From Lactarius indigo (taxonomy: Eukaryota > Basidiomycota > Agaricomycetes > Russulales > Russulaceae): DNA of 64,000 nt. Position 1 is the first letter of the stretch, and every line of letters begins with the position of its first letter. The notes under the pieces were generated by a model. That model was not told the DNA's origin. It saw only the letters and a list, made by a program, of their open reading frames with translations, and did not search any database. Positions 34,141-46,165 of this stretch are shown here, one piece after another. Position numbers and translations under genes: made by a program. The stretch is from NCBI GenBank assembly GCA_025766275.1, contig JAFKAC010000008.1, forward strand, positions 2,108,001 through 2,172,000, read 5' to 3'.

Positions 34141-36021
34141 ATGCCCACATCAACCCCTGTGGACGATACCCTTGGGGCTTTGTTCGTCGGCACCGTCCTC
34201 TCGTCTATGTACGTCTTACTGTCCGTAATACAATGTCGCAACACTTCATCGTGTTCGGTTATCCAGTATCTATGGTGTTACCTGGGTGCAAGTCTATTCC
34301 TACTATAATAGTCACTGTTCGAGGGATCGGTGGCCTCTAAAGTCATTTGTGAGTGCCACCACATGATATGTCCTATGCCTGGGATATTAATGAGGCCCTT
34401 TGAGGTCGCTTTCTTGATGTGAACATTTCGAAATCATTGCTTTCGAATGCACGATGGTGACATCATCCTCGACTAGGCTCGTTGACACGGCCAACCTGGT
34501 ATTCAACATATATACGACTTATCATATTGGAATCACAAATTTTGGGGATTATCAATCCCTCGCATTCAAAACATGGTAAGCATCTCGAGAAGTACTGTGA
34601 CGGTTGAAGTTCTTATGGGCTTTCTAGGAGTCGGCCCGTACGTTTGCCGTAACACAGAGCTCGTCTTGAGATTTACAAAAACAAATATACTTCTGAAGGC
34701 GACAGCTTTATCTGCCAGTACGCTAGCCTATTCCGACCAAATTTCCCCACAATTCTTATGCATATGTAACCAGTCGTTCTTGAAGTATCTGTACAGCAGT
34801 ACGTTTTCATGTCAAGCTCACAATGCACGCTTACTGGAAAGGACGTAGCTTCTACGCGTATAGGATCTATCGTCGTGAGTTTACTGGTGTTTTCCCTTTG
34901 TGAGACTTACTCTAGTCCAGTGCGCGGGGGTTCTCCATACCTTCCAGCAGCGATCGTACGTCCCCCCATTTAATTCGGAGCTGGCACCCACTTACATCGA
35001 CAGTCCGTCGTCGCACTGACAGAATTTGGTGAGTTCATCCGCAGCATGCCTCGAGGCTTTCACTTTTCTTAACCGAGTTTTTAAGGTATTGGGATTGGTG
35101 TGTCTCCCCCTTCTGTTCCTTTGGTTGTGGTTTGCTAAGGCCTCACCCTCATCTTCAGTGTACACTGTAAAAGCGTCAGCCGTAGTTGCACACGTTCATT
35201 TCCTTGTGCTTCTTCTCACAAGTTCGATATAGCCTGAAGCACATACACGAACCGGGCAATCACTTTCTGGCACGTTTGCTACTCGTCTGAAGATGTGAGC
35301 TGCAACCACTGATCACTGTTCACACCAGGAACTTTTCATTACTATATTATCTTGCAAGGTCCTCTGCGACGTCCTAATTACTGTGGGAATGGTTTATACC
35401 TTCTTGAGTAATCGCACACAAGTTCGCAAGTACGTTCGTGCCAGAACATGGCCACCACTCTATAGTCACTAACATCGGCTCTCTTCTAGAACAAACAACG
35501 TATTGAACCTTCTCGCGATTTATTCTATCAATTGTGGCATGCTTCACTTGTGAGCCAGTGCCACGATGGGCATCCACTGGCATTTGTCTTCTAATAACTG
35601 TGCTATTCTGTAGAGCGTTTACCATTTCTTGCGTCACTTTGGTACGTTTACTTTCACCCCCTATGCCCCCTCTTTTCAAATATTGACCCCATGAACGAAG
35701 CTCGCCAAATATCAAGATGCGCTCATATACGCACCGTGCCTCTTCATCGCGTTTCGACTCTCCCTCTGCGCATTCATGTCCATGTACGACTTCTTTCTTA
35801 TTCCTTTGAGACCTTCCTGATCCCTAAAATTCTATCCTAGCCTGAACTCACGAGATAACCTCCGCGAGACGCTCGACGGACCAGGAGGTGTTATTGTCAC
35901 ATTCACCCAGCTCGATGCACAGACGGATACCACAGTCCCGTGGGGTGCGAAAAAGATAGGTTTCGACAGAGCGACAGAGAAAGTACCCGGGACCCCTGTA
36001 GCCAATTTCGCGACGGTCTGA
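34141..36021 (+). CDS. DUF6534-family seven-transmembrane protein, array copy 6 (short tail)
   Basis: All 18 exons can be read. Exon 1 is 34141-34208; the TGA is 36019-36021. It starts MPTSTPVDDTLGALFVGTV. Exon 17 has lost the AG nearest the TAT codon (CCAAA), but the upstream AG keeps the frame, as in copies 1, 8 and 9. Intron 13 uses a GCACGT donor. The last exon has an in-frame deletion that removes about 35 residues of the polar tail, joining the VPWGA segment directly to a shortened C terminus ending in Phe-Ala-Thr-Val. The membrane core is intact. Predicted multi-pass membrane protein of about 300 residues, function unknown. Copies 6, 7 and 8 follow each other closely, without S modules between them. 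Confidence 0.78.
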
Positions 36022-36678
36022 GCGACTGGATATATATAATAGATTCCACTTTTATGTCTGTTTCGTGCATGAGTAGCATCGTTTCGCTTGGCCGGTTGTG
36101 CTATGCTTCCAACAATGCCAAAACAGGCCTTTTGTTTTTGACTATAGCCAACGGCTTGGCGAAGAAATAGCCGGCATCGCATGTTGACTAATCACTCTTG
36201 CTATCACCTCTAAACGGTGCCATCTATCGTGCTCTGCATTGTATCCAACAAGAAAAACACAGCCGTCCTTTCCAGCTAGAAGTATGAGGAGGTGCGGTGC
36301 TTGATCGCCGGACTGCCGGCCCATCATGCTACTGTAAGCCCCCTTGATGGTGCGTCTCGTCTGTTTCAAGTTGTCACTTAAGTAGCTGACCGTTCCTGGC
36401 GCCTCTGTCTTACTCCGGTTTATTATGCAACACACTGTGGCTCGAAAAGAAGGTAGGCTGTGAAGTGCTCCCACGTGCAACTTGAACCAAGACTTGCACC
36501 CACGCGGGTACTGTGTGTTCCTGATGGAGTACTTTGTGACCATCTACCCGATCGCCGCCTTCCTATTTGTGCAGGCGCAATGACGGACATATATCAACAG
36601 CGTTGCAAGTCGGCTATTTGGCCACTCCCATCGCCTGCCTTTCACTGTTGTCTACTTATTCTCTTGACTATTTTTGTT
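36022..36678 (+). promoter_or_regulatory. Short intergenic region and leader L before copy 7
   Basis: Begins with the gctatgcttccaacaatgcc phrase seen after several array genes (near 36106). A block with gatcgccggactgccggccc near 36310, tgtttcaagttgtcacttaag near 36361 and cggtttattatgcaacacac near 36416 recurs at 39250, 49480 and 58860. Then follows ggtaggctgtgaagtgctcc (about 36452), the site where the hAT-like element is inserted before copy 10. The leader proper has gtgcaggcgcaatgacgga near 36570. Only 657 bp separates copies 6 and 7. Confidence 0.5.
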
Positions 36679-38609
36679 ATGCCCGCATTAATCCCTGTGG
36701 ACAACACCCTTGGAGCATTGTTCATTGGCACCATTCTCTCGTCTATGTGCGTCTCACTGTCTGTAATATGCTTTGTCACAGTACCTGATCGAACCCAATC
36801 GGCCATCTAGTATCTATGGCGTTACCTGGTTGCAAGTCTATTCCTACTATAATAGTCACTGCTCAAGGGACCGGTGGCCTCTCAAGTCCTTCGTGAGTGC
36901 CCCCATGTGCTATGTCCCATGCTCAAGATCATAACGAAGCCTTTGCAGGTCGCCTTTTTGATGTATACATTTCGAAAGCTTCGCCATTAAATATGGAACA
37001 ATGACATCGTCTTCAACTAGGCTCGTTGACACCGCCAACCTAGTGTTCAATATTAATACCAATTATCGTATTGGCATCACAAATTTTGGTGATTATCGAT
37101 CCAACGCATTTAAATCATGGTAAGCCGCTCCGAAAGTACTGTGCCGGTTGAAGTTCTTACAGACCTTCTAGGAGTCAACCCGTACGTCTGCCATGACACA
37201 GAGCTCGTCCTGGGACTTACAACAGCAAATATAATTCTCAAGGCAACAGCTTTATCTGCCGGTGCGCCAGTCTGTTTTCACCAAACATTGTCCGAAATTC
37301 TTATACATATGTCGCCAGTTATTCTCGAGGTTTTTGTACAGCAGTATGTTTTTTCATGGGGAACTCATGGAGCAACTCTTACTGATGGGAACGTAGCTTC
37401 TACGCGTATAGGATCTATCGTTGTGAGCTTACTGGTGTTTTTATTTCATCTGGGTGAGACTTATTTTAGTCTAGTGGGCAGGGGTTCTCCCTACCTGCCA
37501 GTGGCAATCGTACGTACAGTATGTAATTTGTTCGGAGCTCACATCCACTCACACGAGCAGTCCGCCATCTCACTGACAACGTTTGGTGAGTTCCTCCCCG
37601 GTTACATGCCTCGGGACTTTCACCTGACTTTTAACCCACTTTTGTAAGGTATTGGGACCGGTATGCTTATGTTCCTTTATTTGTGGGTCGCTAATGCTTT
37701 ATCATCTTCAGTGTACACTACCAAAGTGTCAGCCATAGTTTTTCTTTCGTTGTCTTTTCTCACGGGTCCTACTTACAGCCTGGAGCACATACATGAACAG
37801 GGCAGTCAATTTCAGGTGTGTTTACTCGTCAGATGACGTATGTTGCAATATCTAATTATCGTTCAAACCAGGAGCTTTCCGTTGCCGCATTATCTTGTGC
37901 AATCCTCTGTGACGTCCTCATTACTTTTGGAATGGTTTATCCCCTCTTGAGTAACCGCACCCAAGTTCGGAAGTGCGTTTGTGCCCGAACATCGCAAAAC
38001 TGCTATTACTTGTTTACATCGGTTCTCTCGCTAGAACAAACAATGTGTTGAACCTTCTCGCAATTTATTCTCTCAATTGCGGCACACTTCACTTGTGAGC
38101 CAGTTCCCCGTTCGGCGCAGATTTGTTTCTGACAATAGTGCAACTCTGCAGAGTGTTTGCAATCTCTTCCCTCGCTTTGGTACTGTTACCTCCCGCCTCC
38201 TGAGGACAGTTATTGACCCCCTGGATAAAGCTTGTCAAGTATCGAGGTACGCTCGTGTACGTGCCAAGCATCTTCATCATGGCTCGACTCTATCCCTGCG
38301 CGTTCATGTCCATGTGGGTCTGCTTTCTTCGTTATTTCTTCGTGATCTTCGTGATCCCTGACGTTCTATCTCAGCCTGAACTCACGGGATAACCTCCGTG
38401 ATACGCTCGACGGGCCGGAAGGTGTTACGCTTACCCAGCTCAAAATACGCACGGTTACCACAGTCCTGCGCGACGCGCAAGTTACAATGGAAGCAAGCAC
38501 CAACACGACTGTCCCGAAGGGTCTTCCACCACTTTCGTTTTCCTCCAACACGTCGCTCTCAGACAGTGTGATAGCTTTCGACAGAGAAAAGCACTCAGGA
38601 CCCCTGTAG
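36679..38609 (+). CDS. DUF6534-family seven-transmembrane protein, array copy 7
   Basis: The complete 18-exon model is in frame. Exon 1 is 36679-36746. The reading frame stops at TAG 38607-38609, six codons before the ancestral TGA position (about 38627-38629), through a small frame change in the last codons of the tail. Exon 11 is followed by a GTATGC donor. Intron 13 has a GTGTGT donor. Exon 13 begins after ttacag, the acceptor shared by all twelve copies; a nearby cacag used in an alternative model is mutated to cacgg here, which argues for the shared one. Core motifs (VTNFGD, FYAYRIYR, LLSNRTQVRK, LNSRDNLRDTLDG) are intact. Unknown function. Confidence 0.8.
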
Positions 38610-39507
38610 CCGAAATCGTGACGGTATGAGCGACTTGATATATCCCAACCAATAAGTTCTATGTGTAGATTCATTTCATGGATGAATTACCGTCGTTTAG
38701 CTTGTCCAGTTGAGCTTGGGTTGTGCTGTATTCTTGGCTATACTTAAGTAGTCCTTCCAACAGTGCCAAAATATGGCATCTTGCAAGCTTTTGGTTTTCG
38801 ACTGTCATAGGAGAAATAGCCGAATCACGTGACAAATCACTCTGCAATCAATCGTGCTCTTGCCAAGTCCTCCAAGTCCTCGCTCTGCAGCGACATCTCC
38901 TTCCCGGCAGAGCCGATGCGCTCAAAAAGCTCGTGATGATGTGACCGTGAAGAGTAAGTAACGCGTGACACAAAGTGATGTGCGTGCGTTCAGAGAAAAC
39001 TTATAGCGAGAACAAGAGCGATTCGCGCTTGCTCCAGGGCATCCACCTTAGCAACGGTAGGAGTGGGCCAGACAAATATTCACAAGATAAGAAAAGTCTT
39101 GGTATCTCGTGAGTGCCGTATAGCCAAGTGCATGCAAGGTACACTCAAACCCAAGCTCAAGCCCGAGTTACCCTACTGTTCTCACGCTGTCGTCCTCACC
39201 AACTTAGCTCCAATGCTGCTCCGGGATCATGCGCCTCGTTCTGCTGTCACTTAAAGTGAGGCGCTGTGTCCTTTGCCTTACTCCGGTTTATTAGGCAACA
39301 CGCTGTAACTCGAAAGGACGGTAGGCTGTGGAGCCACTGGAGCAGGTGCTGTATGTTGCTGATCTTTTTGTCTGTCTACCATCACCACCTTACTGGGTAC
39401 ACAGGCGCCATGACGGACCTTTATCTACAGCTCTGCAAGTTGGGTAATCGACCACTCCCATCTTTTCTCCCATTTCGTAGTTGTGGACCTACTCTCATTC
39501 ATTTGCC
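38610..39507. promoter_or_regulatory. Intergenic region and leader L before copy 8
   Basis: About 38740-38830 carries the cttccaacagtgccaaaata phrase of the post-gene region. 38830-39230 shows nothing I recognise, only short open frames. From 39240 the block with ccttactccggtttattagg and the ggtaggctgtggagcc phrase leads into leader L (cacaggcgccatgacggacc near 39400; pyrimidine-rich 39455-39500). Confidence 0.45.
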
Positions 39508-41447
39508 ATGCCCGCATTAATCCCTTTGCACAACACCCTCGGGGCGTTGTTCATCAGCACCATCCTCTCGTCTATGTGCGTCTCACTGTCCGTAGTGCGA
39601 TATCGGAGCACCTGATTGAGCCCATTCGACCATCTAGCATCTATGGTGTTACCTGGTTGCAAGTCTATTCCTACTACAATAGTCACTGCTCGAGGGATCG
39701 GTGGCCTCTAAAGTCCTTCGTGAGTGCCTCCACATGTTTCTTCCTTGGGGTCGTAACGAATCCTCCGCAGGTTGCCTTTTTGATGTATATATTTCGAAAG
39801 CCTTGCTATCCAATACACAGTAGTAATATCATCTCTGGCTAGGCGTCTTGACACGACCAACCTAGTTTTCATTATCTACACGGCTTATCATAATGGCATC
39901 ACAAATTTTGGGGATTATCAATCCCTCGCATTCAAAACATGGTAAGCCGCTCGAAAAGTGCTGTGCTGGTTGTGGTTCTTATGGGTCTTCTAGGAGCCAA
40001 CCGGTACGTCTGCCGTGACAAAGCTCGTCCTGACTTACAAAAACAAATATCATAAAGGCGACAACCATATCTGCCAGTGCGCTAGTCTCTGTTGACCGAA
40101 TTTTGACCACAATTCTAATGGATATGTAACCAGTCGTTCTCGAAGTATCTGTACAGCAGTACGCTTTCAACTTTTCATGCCGAGCCACGAAGTCACTCTT
40201 ACTGAAAAGGACGTAGCTTCTACGCATATAGGATTTATCGTCGTGAGTATACTGGTATTCTTCCTCTGTGTGGCTTACTTTAGTTCAGTGCGCGGGGGTT
40301 CTCCGTTCCTGCCTGCGGCGATTGTGCGTATACATAATTTATTCGGAGATGACATCTACTCACATGAGCAGTCCGTCGTCGCACTGACAGAATTCGGTGA
40401 GTTCCTCTGTAGTAGCATGTCCCAGGACATTCACTTCATCTTTGATCGCAAGGCATTGGAATCGGTATGTTTCACTCTTCTGTTCTTGTGGGTCGTCACT
40501 AAAGTCTTATCCTTGTCTTCAGTGTTCAGTGTAAAAGTGTCAGCCGTATTTGCACATGTTCTTTTCCTTGTCTTTCTCATGGGTTTTACATGTAGCCTGA
40601 AGCACATACACGAGCCAGGCAGTCACTTTCTGGCGCGTTTACTCTCCGTCTAATGACGTGGTGCTACAATCTCTAATTGCCGTCCATACCAGGAGCTTAC
40701 TCTTGCTGCAATATCTTGCGCAGTCCTCTGCGACGTCCTCATTACTGTTGGGATGGTTCATTCCCTCTTGAGTAACCGCACTCAAGTCCAGAGGTGCGTT
40801 CGTGCCCAAACATCGAAATAGTGCCATCATTCGTTTACACGGCTCTCTCGCCAGAACAAACAACGTGTTGAACCTTCTCGCGATTTATTCTATCAATTGT
40901 GGCACACTGCACCTGTGAGCCAGTGCCCCGATTGACGTCAACTTATTTTCTGACAATTGTGCTACTCTGTAGCGTGTTTACCATCGCTTGCATCACTTTG
41001 GTACGGTTCACTTTTATCTCTCGTATCCTCTTGTCAAATATTGATCCTCTGAACGAAGCTCGCCAGGTATCGAGATACGCTCGTATACTTAACGTGTCTC
41101 TTTATCATGACTCGACTCTATCCCTGCGCGTTCATGTCCATGTGTGCCGTTTTCATTATTCTTTCGCTGTCTTCCTGATTTTGACATTTTATGCCAGCCT
41201 GAACTCACGAGATGACCTTCGCGAGGTGCTCGACGGACTGGATGGTGCCGTCGTCACGTTCACCCAGCTCAATGTATGCACTGCTACCACAGTCCCACAT
41301 GACGCACAAGACACAACGGAAGCAAGCACCAACACGGCAGCTGTCCAGAAGAGTCTTCCACCAGCCTCAGTTTCTCCTGACAAATCATTCGATGTAATAG
41401 CTTTCAACAGAGAAAAGTATTTAGAACCCGCCGCAGCCAGGAATTGA
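39508..41447 (+). CDS. DUF6534-family seven-transmembrane protein, array copy 8
   Basis: 18 exons in frame. Exon 1 is 39508-39575; the TGA is 41445-41447. It starts MPALIPLHNTLGALFISTI. Exon 9 has a GTGCGT donor and intron 13 a GCGCGT donor. The exon 17 acceptor is the upstream AG (gaag/CTCGCCAGG), because the nearer site is CCAGG. The last exon ends earlier than usual by a frame change in the final codons (ends AAARN). Core family motifs are present: YGVTWLQVYSYYNSHCSRDR, FYAYRIYR and INCGTLHL. Predicted multi-pass membrane protein of unknown role. Confidence 0.8.
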
Positions 41448-42240
41448 CTGTGTGAGCTGGTAGATATATCTGACTCTCTCCGTAGATCGTTTGTACCGTC
41501 GTTTCGTTTACCTACTAAAGGTCCCTAACTTGCAGTGTAGCGAGTAATAGATCCCGACCCATGGGGAAGTGTAGACAGAAACGATAGAGAAGTGAATAGG
41601 AAACAAACGAAAGCTATTGCTTTAGATTCCGTTCTTCGGGTCGGCAAACGACCTACCGATTCACGCGCGATACATGTGGGCCCAGTGAAAAAAGTCCATG
41701 AAAACCCGAATTAATGAACGTCGGAAATGGTTCAAGATTGGCCTTCAGGGCACCATTATTATCAAAGCTACAAACTCGGAGGTATCGTCGACGATGGATG
41801 AGAATGCGCTTTCCTGGACACTTATAGTTCTTAACGACAACAGGTAGTCCGAAGACTTTGTAACACGCGTGCCCAGGTTTTTTCGAGTCGGCCACCCTTC
41901 CAAAAGCGTCCTCAGTGATGCCTTCCCTCATAGATGATCGGCCCTTTCGCCCAGACCAGTTTGATCCCTTCCTTGGATCCCGCATCAATGGCCTCAAGAC
42001 ATGCGTGTCGGGTACCTCACCTCTCACAGAGCAGTTACGTAGGAACAAACTCCGCGTCTGACTGAGGACCCTCTGGTATTTTGCAAGAGAATACAATGAA
42101 CCTAGCGACACGACTCCTTTACCATCCCATGTCCGCACCATCTTTGCAAACCCAGAGATTTTTCACTGAATTTAGTCCAAGAAGGACCTCGCTGCGCGCC
42201 TGATAGGACGCAGTTTCAGCTCCCTCGTCGCTAGAAAGCT
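41448..42240. other. Unrecognised region after copy 8
   Basis: No shared module was identified between about 41530 and 42240. The longest frame is 41653-42141 on the - strand (162 codons, basic, no recognisable domain). It has no paralogue in the window, and it could be a chance frame or a decayed gene. I do not call it as a gene. Confidence 0.35.
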
Positions 42241-43900
42241 TGCACAAGACACCGGCTCTCGTACCAACCAATACATTCGTGTCAATCCGGCGGAGCTATC
42301 GTGCCTAGCGGCCATTCCAGGCCCAGAAGTTGCGGCTTTGCTCAGTCAGCCGGGTAAGATCGGTCTTGCGAACATCATCTCCCTCATGTCGGACGAGGAG
42401 GGCACATATGAATAAGTGTGAGGACTCACTCAGGCTGGTGACCCCTCTCCAGATCCTCGAATGCTCTAGATCCCCGATCACCCTCCACATAAATGCGCCG
42501 CCGTCGGTCGTAGGTACCAGTTCCTGCACAATTTTTCATACATAAGAACCATTGCACTCACTCGAGTGGGCAGGGTGGGAGTGAGGGCTCAGCGGTCAGG
42601 TCCGCGTGTAGGAGGAGTAGTAGGAAAGCACGACGGTAGGAGTTCGCGCAGAAGTGGAAGCATATAAGGCATATATTTGTGGGACGGAAAGGAGAAAGCC
42701 AACAGATATTGCAGAGACGCCAAGTTGGGCCTATGGAAATATTACTTCCTCTTGAAGTCCACTTGGTGAGAACGAAAATGGACAAACGCACTGCGATGAA
42801 CGAAGATGTCTTGAATGATTAGTTCTCCTCTTCTTGGATGTCTGCGGGCAGTTCAGATTGTGACAGTTTTGAATAAGTGGTAGGGGACAGGCTCATGGCG
42901 GAAATGATTGCGTTGGATTTGTGTGGGCGACGGGTCTAGTGTAACCTTGACAGTACAGACGAAATAGCTGTCTCAGCACGCGCATATACTTGTTCATTCA
43001 CAAAGAAGACGCACGTCTCGACTCGCATGGACTTCCTCTTTGCTTTTGCATAAAGGACGACATCCTTTGGCAGCGCAGCCGGAAAGACAACATGTAAGTC
43101 AACTATGGATTTGAGCAGGAAGGACTGTGACCAAGAGTCGCATCAGTCGAGCCCCAGTAGAAATCGAGCAGGAACAGACCCATCCCACTCGCAGCCTTCC
43201 ACCTTATGTCTGACAGGTTTACCTGACCTATAGCCTCCAACACATCTAGCTGCTTCTTTGCGCCTTCTATACCACCTTCAGTAGGTACTACTCATTTCTC
43301 TATGTCAGCCGGCACGCGTCGACCTCCACTTGTACCGCAACAGGAGCAAATGCAGGCAAGGGCCTGGTCACACGCAACGGGTGGACACGATACGTCTCGA
43401 GAGTAATACTTGAGCGGATGGCGGGACATTTGGGTTCCTACGACCCTATTCGGGGGGCATGTCTTGAGACCGGATCAGCGTCATTAGGGGAAGACGCATT
43501 GGAGGGGGTTGAAGAAACTGCATGTGAAGGAGTAGATGACGCACTCAAGTGAGCCACAGAGACCGGAACTCGAAGCGCGCGAATGCGAATCCCCACCACG
43601 TGACACTTCCCAGGCACAATAACTTCTGTGCCGAAAGGCAGACACTGGCACGCAACCGTACAGCCACTTGATGAAGCGATCTCATCTCGAATTCGACGCC
43701 AGCCCCCGTCTGTTACTAATAATCCGTGATCGGCTGATCCTGTTGTTATTGACTTGGTTATCGATGAGCGTCCTGTCGTATACAGTAAATGTGGAAGCCC
43801 GCCAGCGGTCAAGGGAGCCAGGGGGTGACGAGATCATGGCATTAAGGAGTAGTTTCGATTGACAGCGAGCGCTGAACTTGGTATGACACGAGACCTGCCG
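42241..43900 (-). repeat. Inverted S and D modules upstream of copy 9
   Basis: The reverse complement of module S occupies about 42290-43640: inverted tctggagagggg phrase near 42450, gagaacgaaaatggacaaac near 42768, and the inverted ccccaccacgtgacacttcc near 43590. About 43660-43880 is an inverted D block (tctgttactaataatccgtg near 43709, gtatacagtaaatgtggaag near 43778). The segment parallels 17.1-18.9 kb in front of copy 5, including order and orientation. No intact gene is present. Confidence 0.55.
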
Positions 43901-44185
43901 CATGCTGACTACGACAGCCCTGAGTTACTAGGCCTACCAGACTCGACATGACTTTCAGAAACAGCGGTAGATCACTGGCTTACTTAAAATGACCTGCCAG
44001 AGGGTGTGAATTGCTCTCACGCCAATCGTTCACACTTTGATCATCCGTCACCGCCTTCCTACTACTTGTGCATGCGCCATGACTGAGGCCTTTATCAGCA
44101 ACGCCGCGAGTCGAGACATTGGGCACTCCCATCACTAACTTTTTCTTCTTCCGTTGCTGTTGATTCTTGTTCTCTCACTCTTGCC
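43901..44185 (+). promoter_or_regulatory. Leader module L of copy 9
   Basis: Contains the gatcatccgtcaccgccttc phrase near 44039, gcatgcgccatgactgaggc near 44071 and the pyrimidine-rich tract ending ctcttgcc before the ATG at 44186. It is close to the leader of copy 5 in sequence. Confidence 0.45.
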
Positions 44186-46165
44186 ATGCCTGCGTTAATC
44201 CCCATGCACAACACCCTTGGCGCGTTGTTCATCGGCGCCATCCTCTCGTCTATGTGCGTCTCACTGTCTGTAATACAATATCGCAGCACCTAATCAAGCC
44301 CAATCGGTCATGTAGTTTGTATGGCGTTACCTGGTTACAGGTCTATTCCTACTATAGTGGTCACTGCTCAAGAGATCGGTGGCCTCTAAAGTGCTTTGTG
44401 AGTGCCCCCACGTGTCATGGTGTGTCATGCTTGGGGTCTTATTGAAGCTTTCAATTTACAGGTCGCTGTTTTGATGTATATATTTTCGAAGGCTTCTCTA
44501 TCGAATACACAATAATGACATCATTGTCGACCAGGCTTGTTGACTCGGCCAACCTACTTTTCATTGTTTACACGATTTATCAATTTGGCGTCACAAATTT
44601 TGGGGATCTATCCAACGCATTCAAATCACTTGCATGGTAAGCCAATCCAAGAGTACTGTTCTGGTCGAGGTTCTTATGGTACATCCAGGAGTCTACCCGT
44701 ATGTCTTCCATGACACAGAGCCCATCCTGAGACTCACAAAAGCAAATATCTCCAAAGGTGTCAACTTTATCTGCCGGTGCGCTAGTCCGTTGTTGCAAGC
44801 TTTCCCCCCCAATCCTTATGCATTTGTAACCAGCTGTTCTTGACATTTCTGTACAGCAGTACGTTTCATTCGGAGCACCCAATGTGACTCTTACTGAAAA
44901 GGGCATAGCTTCTACGCATATAGGATCTATCACCGTGAGTTCGTGTTGTTTCTTCATCTGGGCAAGACTTATTTCGGTCAAGTGGGTGGGGGTTCTCCAG
45001 TCCTGCCAGCAGCGATCGTACGTCTACTCAGTCTGTTCGGAGCTGGCGCCCACTCACGTGAGCAGTCTGTCGTCTCATTGACATCACTTGGTGAGTTTCC
45101 TCTTCGTAGCCTTGGACGCTTCCACCTCAATTTTCCCGATCTTTGCAAGGTTTTGTGGTCGGTGTGTTCTATTCCTTTATTTGTGGGTCGCTGAGCCCTT
45201 ATATTCGTCTTCAGCATACAGTGCCGAAGAGTCAGCCGTAATTGCACATGTACTTTTTCTTGTTTTTTTCTCACGGGTTCTGCATATAGCCTGGAGCACA
45301 TACACGATCAGAGCACTCACTTTCGGGCACATTTTCTCCTCGTCTAGTCATTTGGGCTGCAATCACTAATTGCCATTCGTATCAGGGGTTTGTCATTGCT
45401 GAATTATCGCTGTCTTTCAAGGTCCTTAGCGACATACTTATTACTTCTGGGATGGTTTATTATCTCTTGAGTAATCGTACTCAATTTCGGAGGTACGTTC
45501 GTCCCCGAACATGGCAAAAAAAGTCTGTTTACACCGGCTCTCTCTTTAGAACTAACAATGTGTTAAACCTTCTTGCGATTTATTCTATCAACTGCGGCAC
45601 ACTTCACTTGTGAGCCAGTGCCCCGGTCAGTATCGACTTTTTTTTCTGACAATTGGGCTATTTTGCAGAGCGTTTGCCATCTCTGCTGTCGCTTTGGTAC
45701 TATTCGTTTTTGCCTCCTGTGTCTCCTTGTCGAATATTGACTCCCTAAACGAAGATGGCCAGGTATCGAGATGGGCTCGTATACATGCCATCCCTCTTCA
45801 TCATGTATCGGCTCTCTCTCTGCGCGTTTATGGCCATGTTCGTCTTCTTGGTTCATTGTTCCTTGACATCTTCCTGATTCCTGACATACAACCCCAGCCT
45901 GAATTCACGAGATAACCTTCGCGAGACGCTCGACGGACAGGATGGTGTTGTTGTCGCCACGCTCACCCAACTCAAGGCACACACGGGCCGGGGTACCATA
46001 GTTCCGTCCGACACGCAAGATGCAATGGGAGCGAGTGCCAACGTCACTGTCCCAAAGGGTCTCCCACCACATTCAGTTTACTCCGACACGTCATTCTCAG
46101 CCAGTGTGATAGCTTTCGACAGGGAAAGGTACTCAGCATTCTGTCGTGGTGATATGAGCGAGTAG
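44186..46165 (+). CDS. DUF6534-family seven-transmembrane protein, array copy 9
   Basis: All 18 exons are in frame. Exon 1 is 44186-44253. The last exon reads past the ancestral TGA after a small deletion near the end and stops at TAG 46163-46165, giving a C terminus CRGDMSE in place of VVAM/I. Exon 14 has a 6-nt in-frame insertion. Intron 13 has a GCACAT donor. Exon 13 starts after catatag; the alternative cacag site is mutated (cacgg). The tail shares GRGTIVPSDTQDAM with copy 5, and the whole gene with its inverted upstream modules appears to be the duplicate of copy 5. Predicted membrane protein of unknown function. Confidence 0.8.

Noticed and set aside
37690..37815. Alternative longer exon joining the exon 12 region to exon 13 in the array genes
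   Set aside because: It is open in about half of the copies but runs into stops or the wrong phase in copies 2, 5, 6, 9 and 12. The model with a 16-nt exon 12 and the tag/CTG-type acceptor keeps sites and frame in all twelve.
41653..42141. 162-codon open frame on the - strand after copy 8
   Set aside because: Basic, unpatterned translation, no domain I know, no paralogue in the window and no supporting splice or leader structure. Could be chance; left unannotated as a gene.
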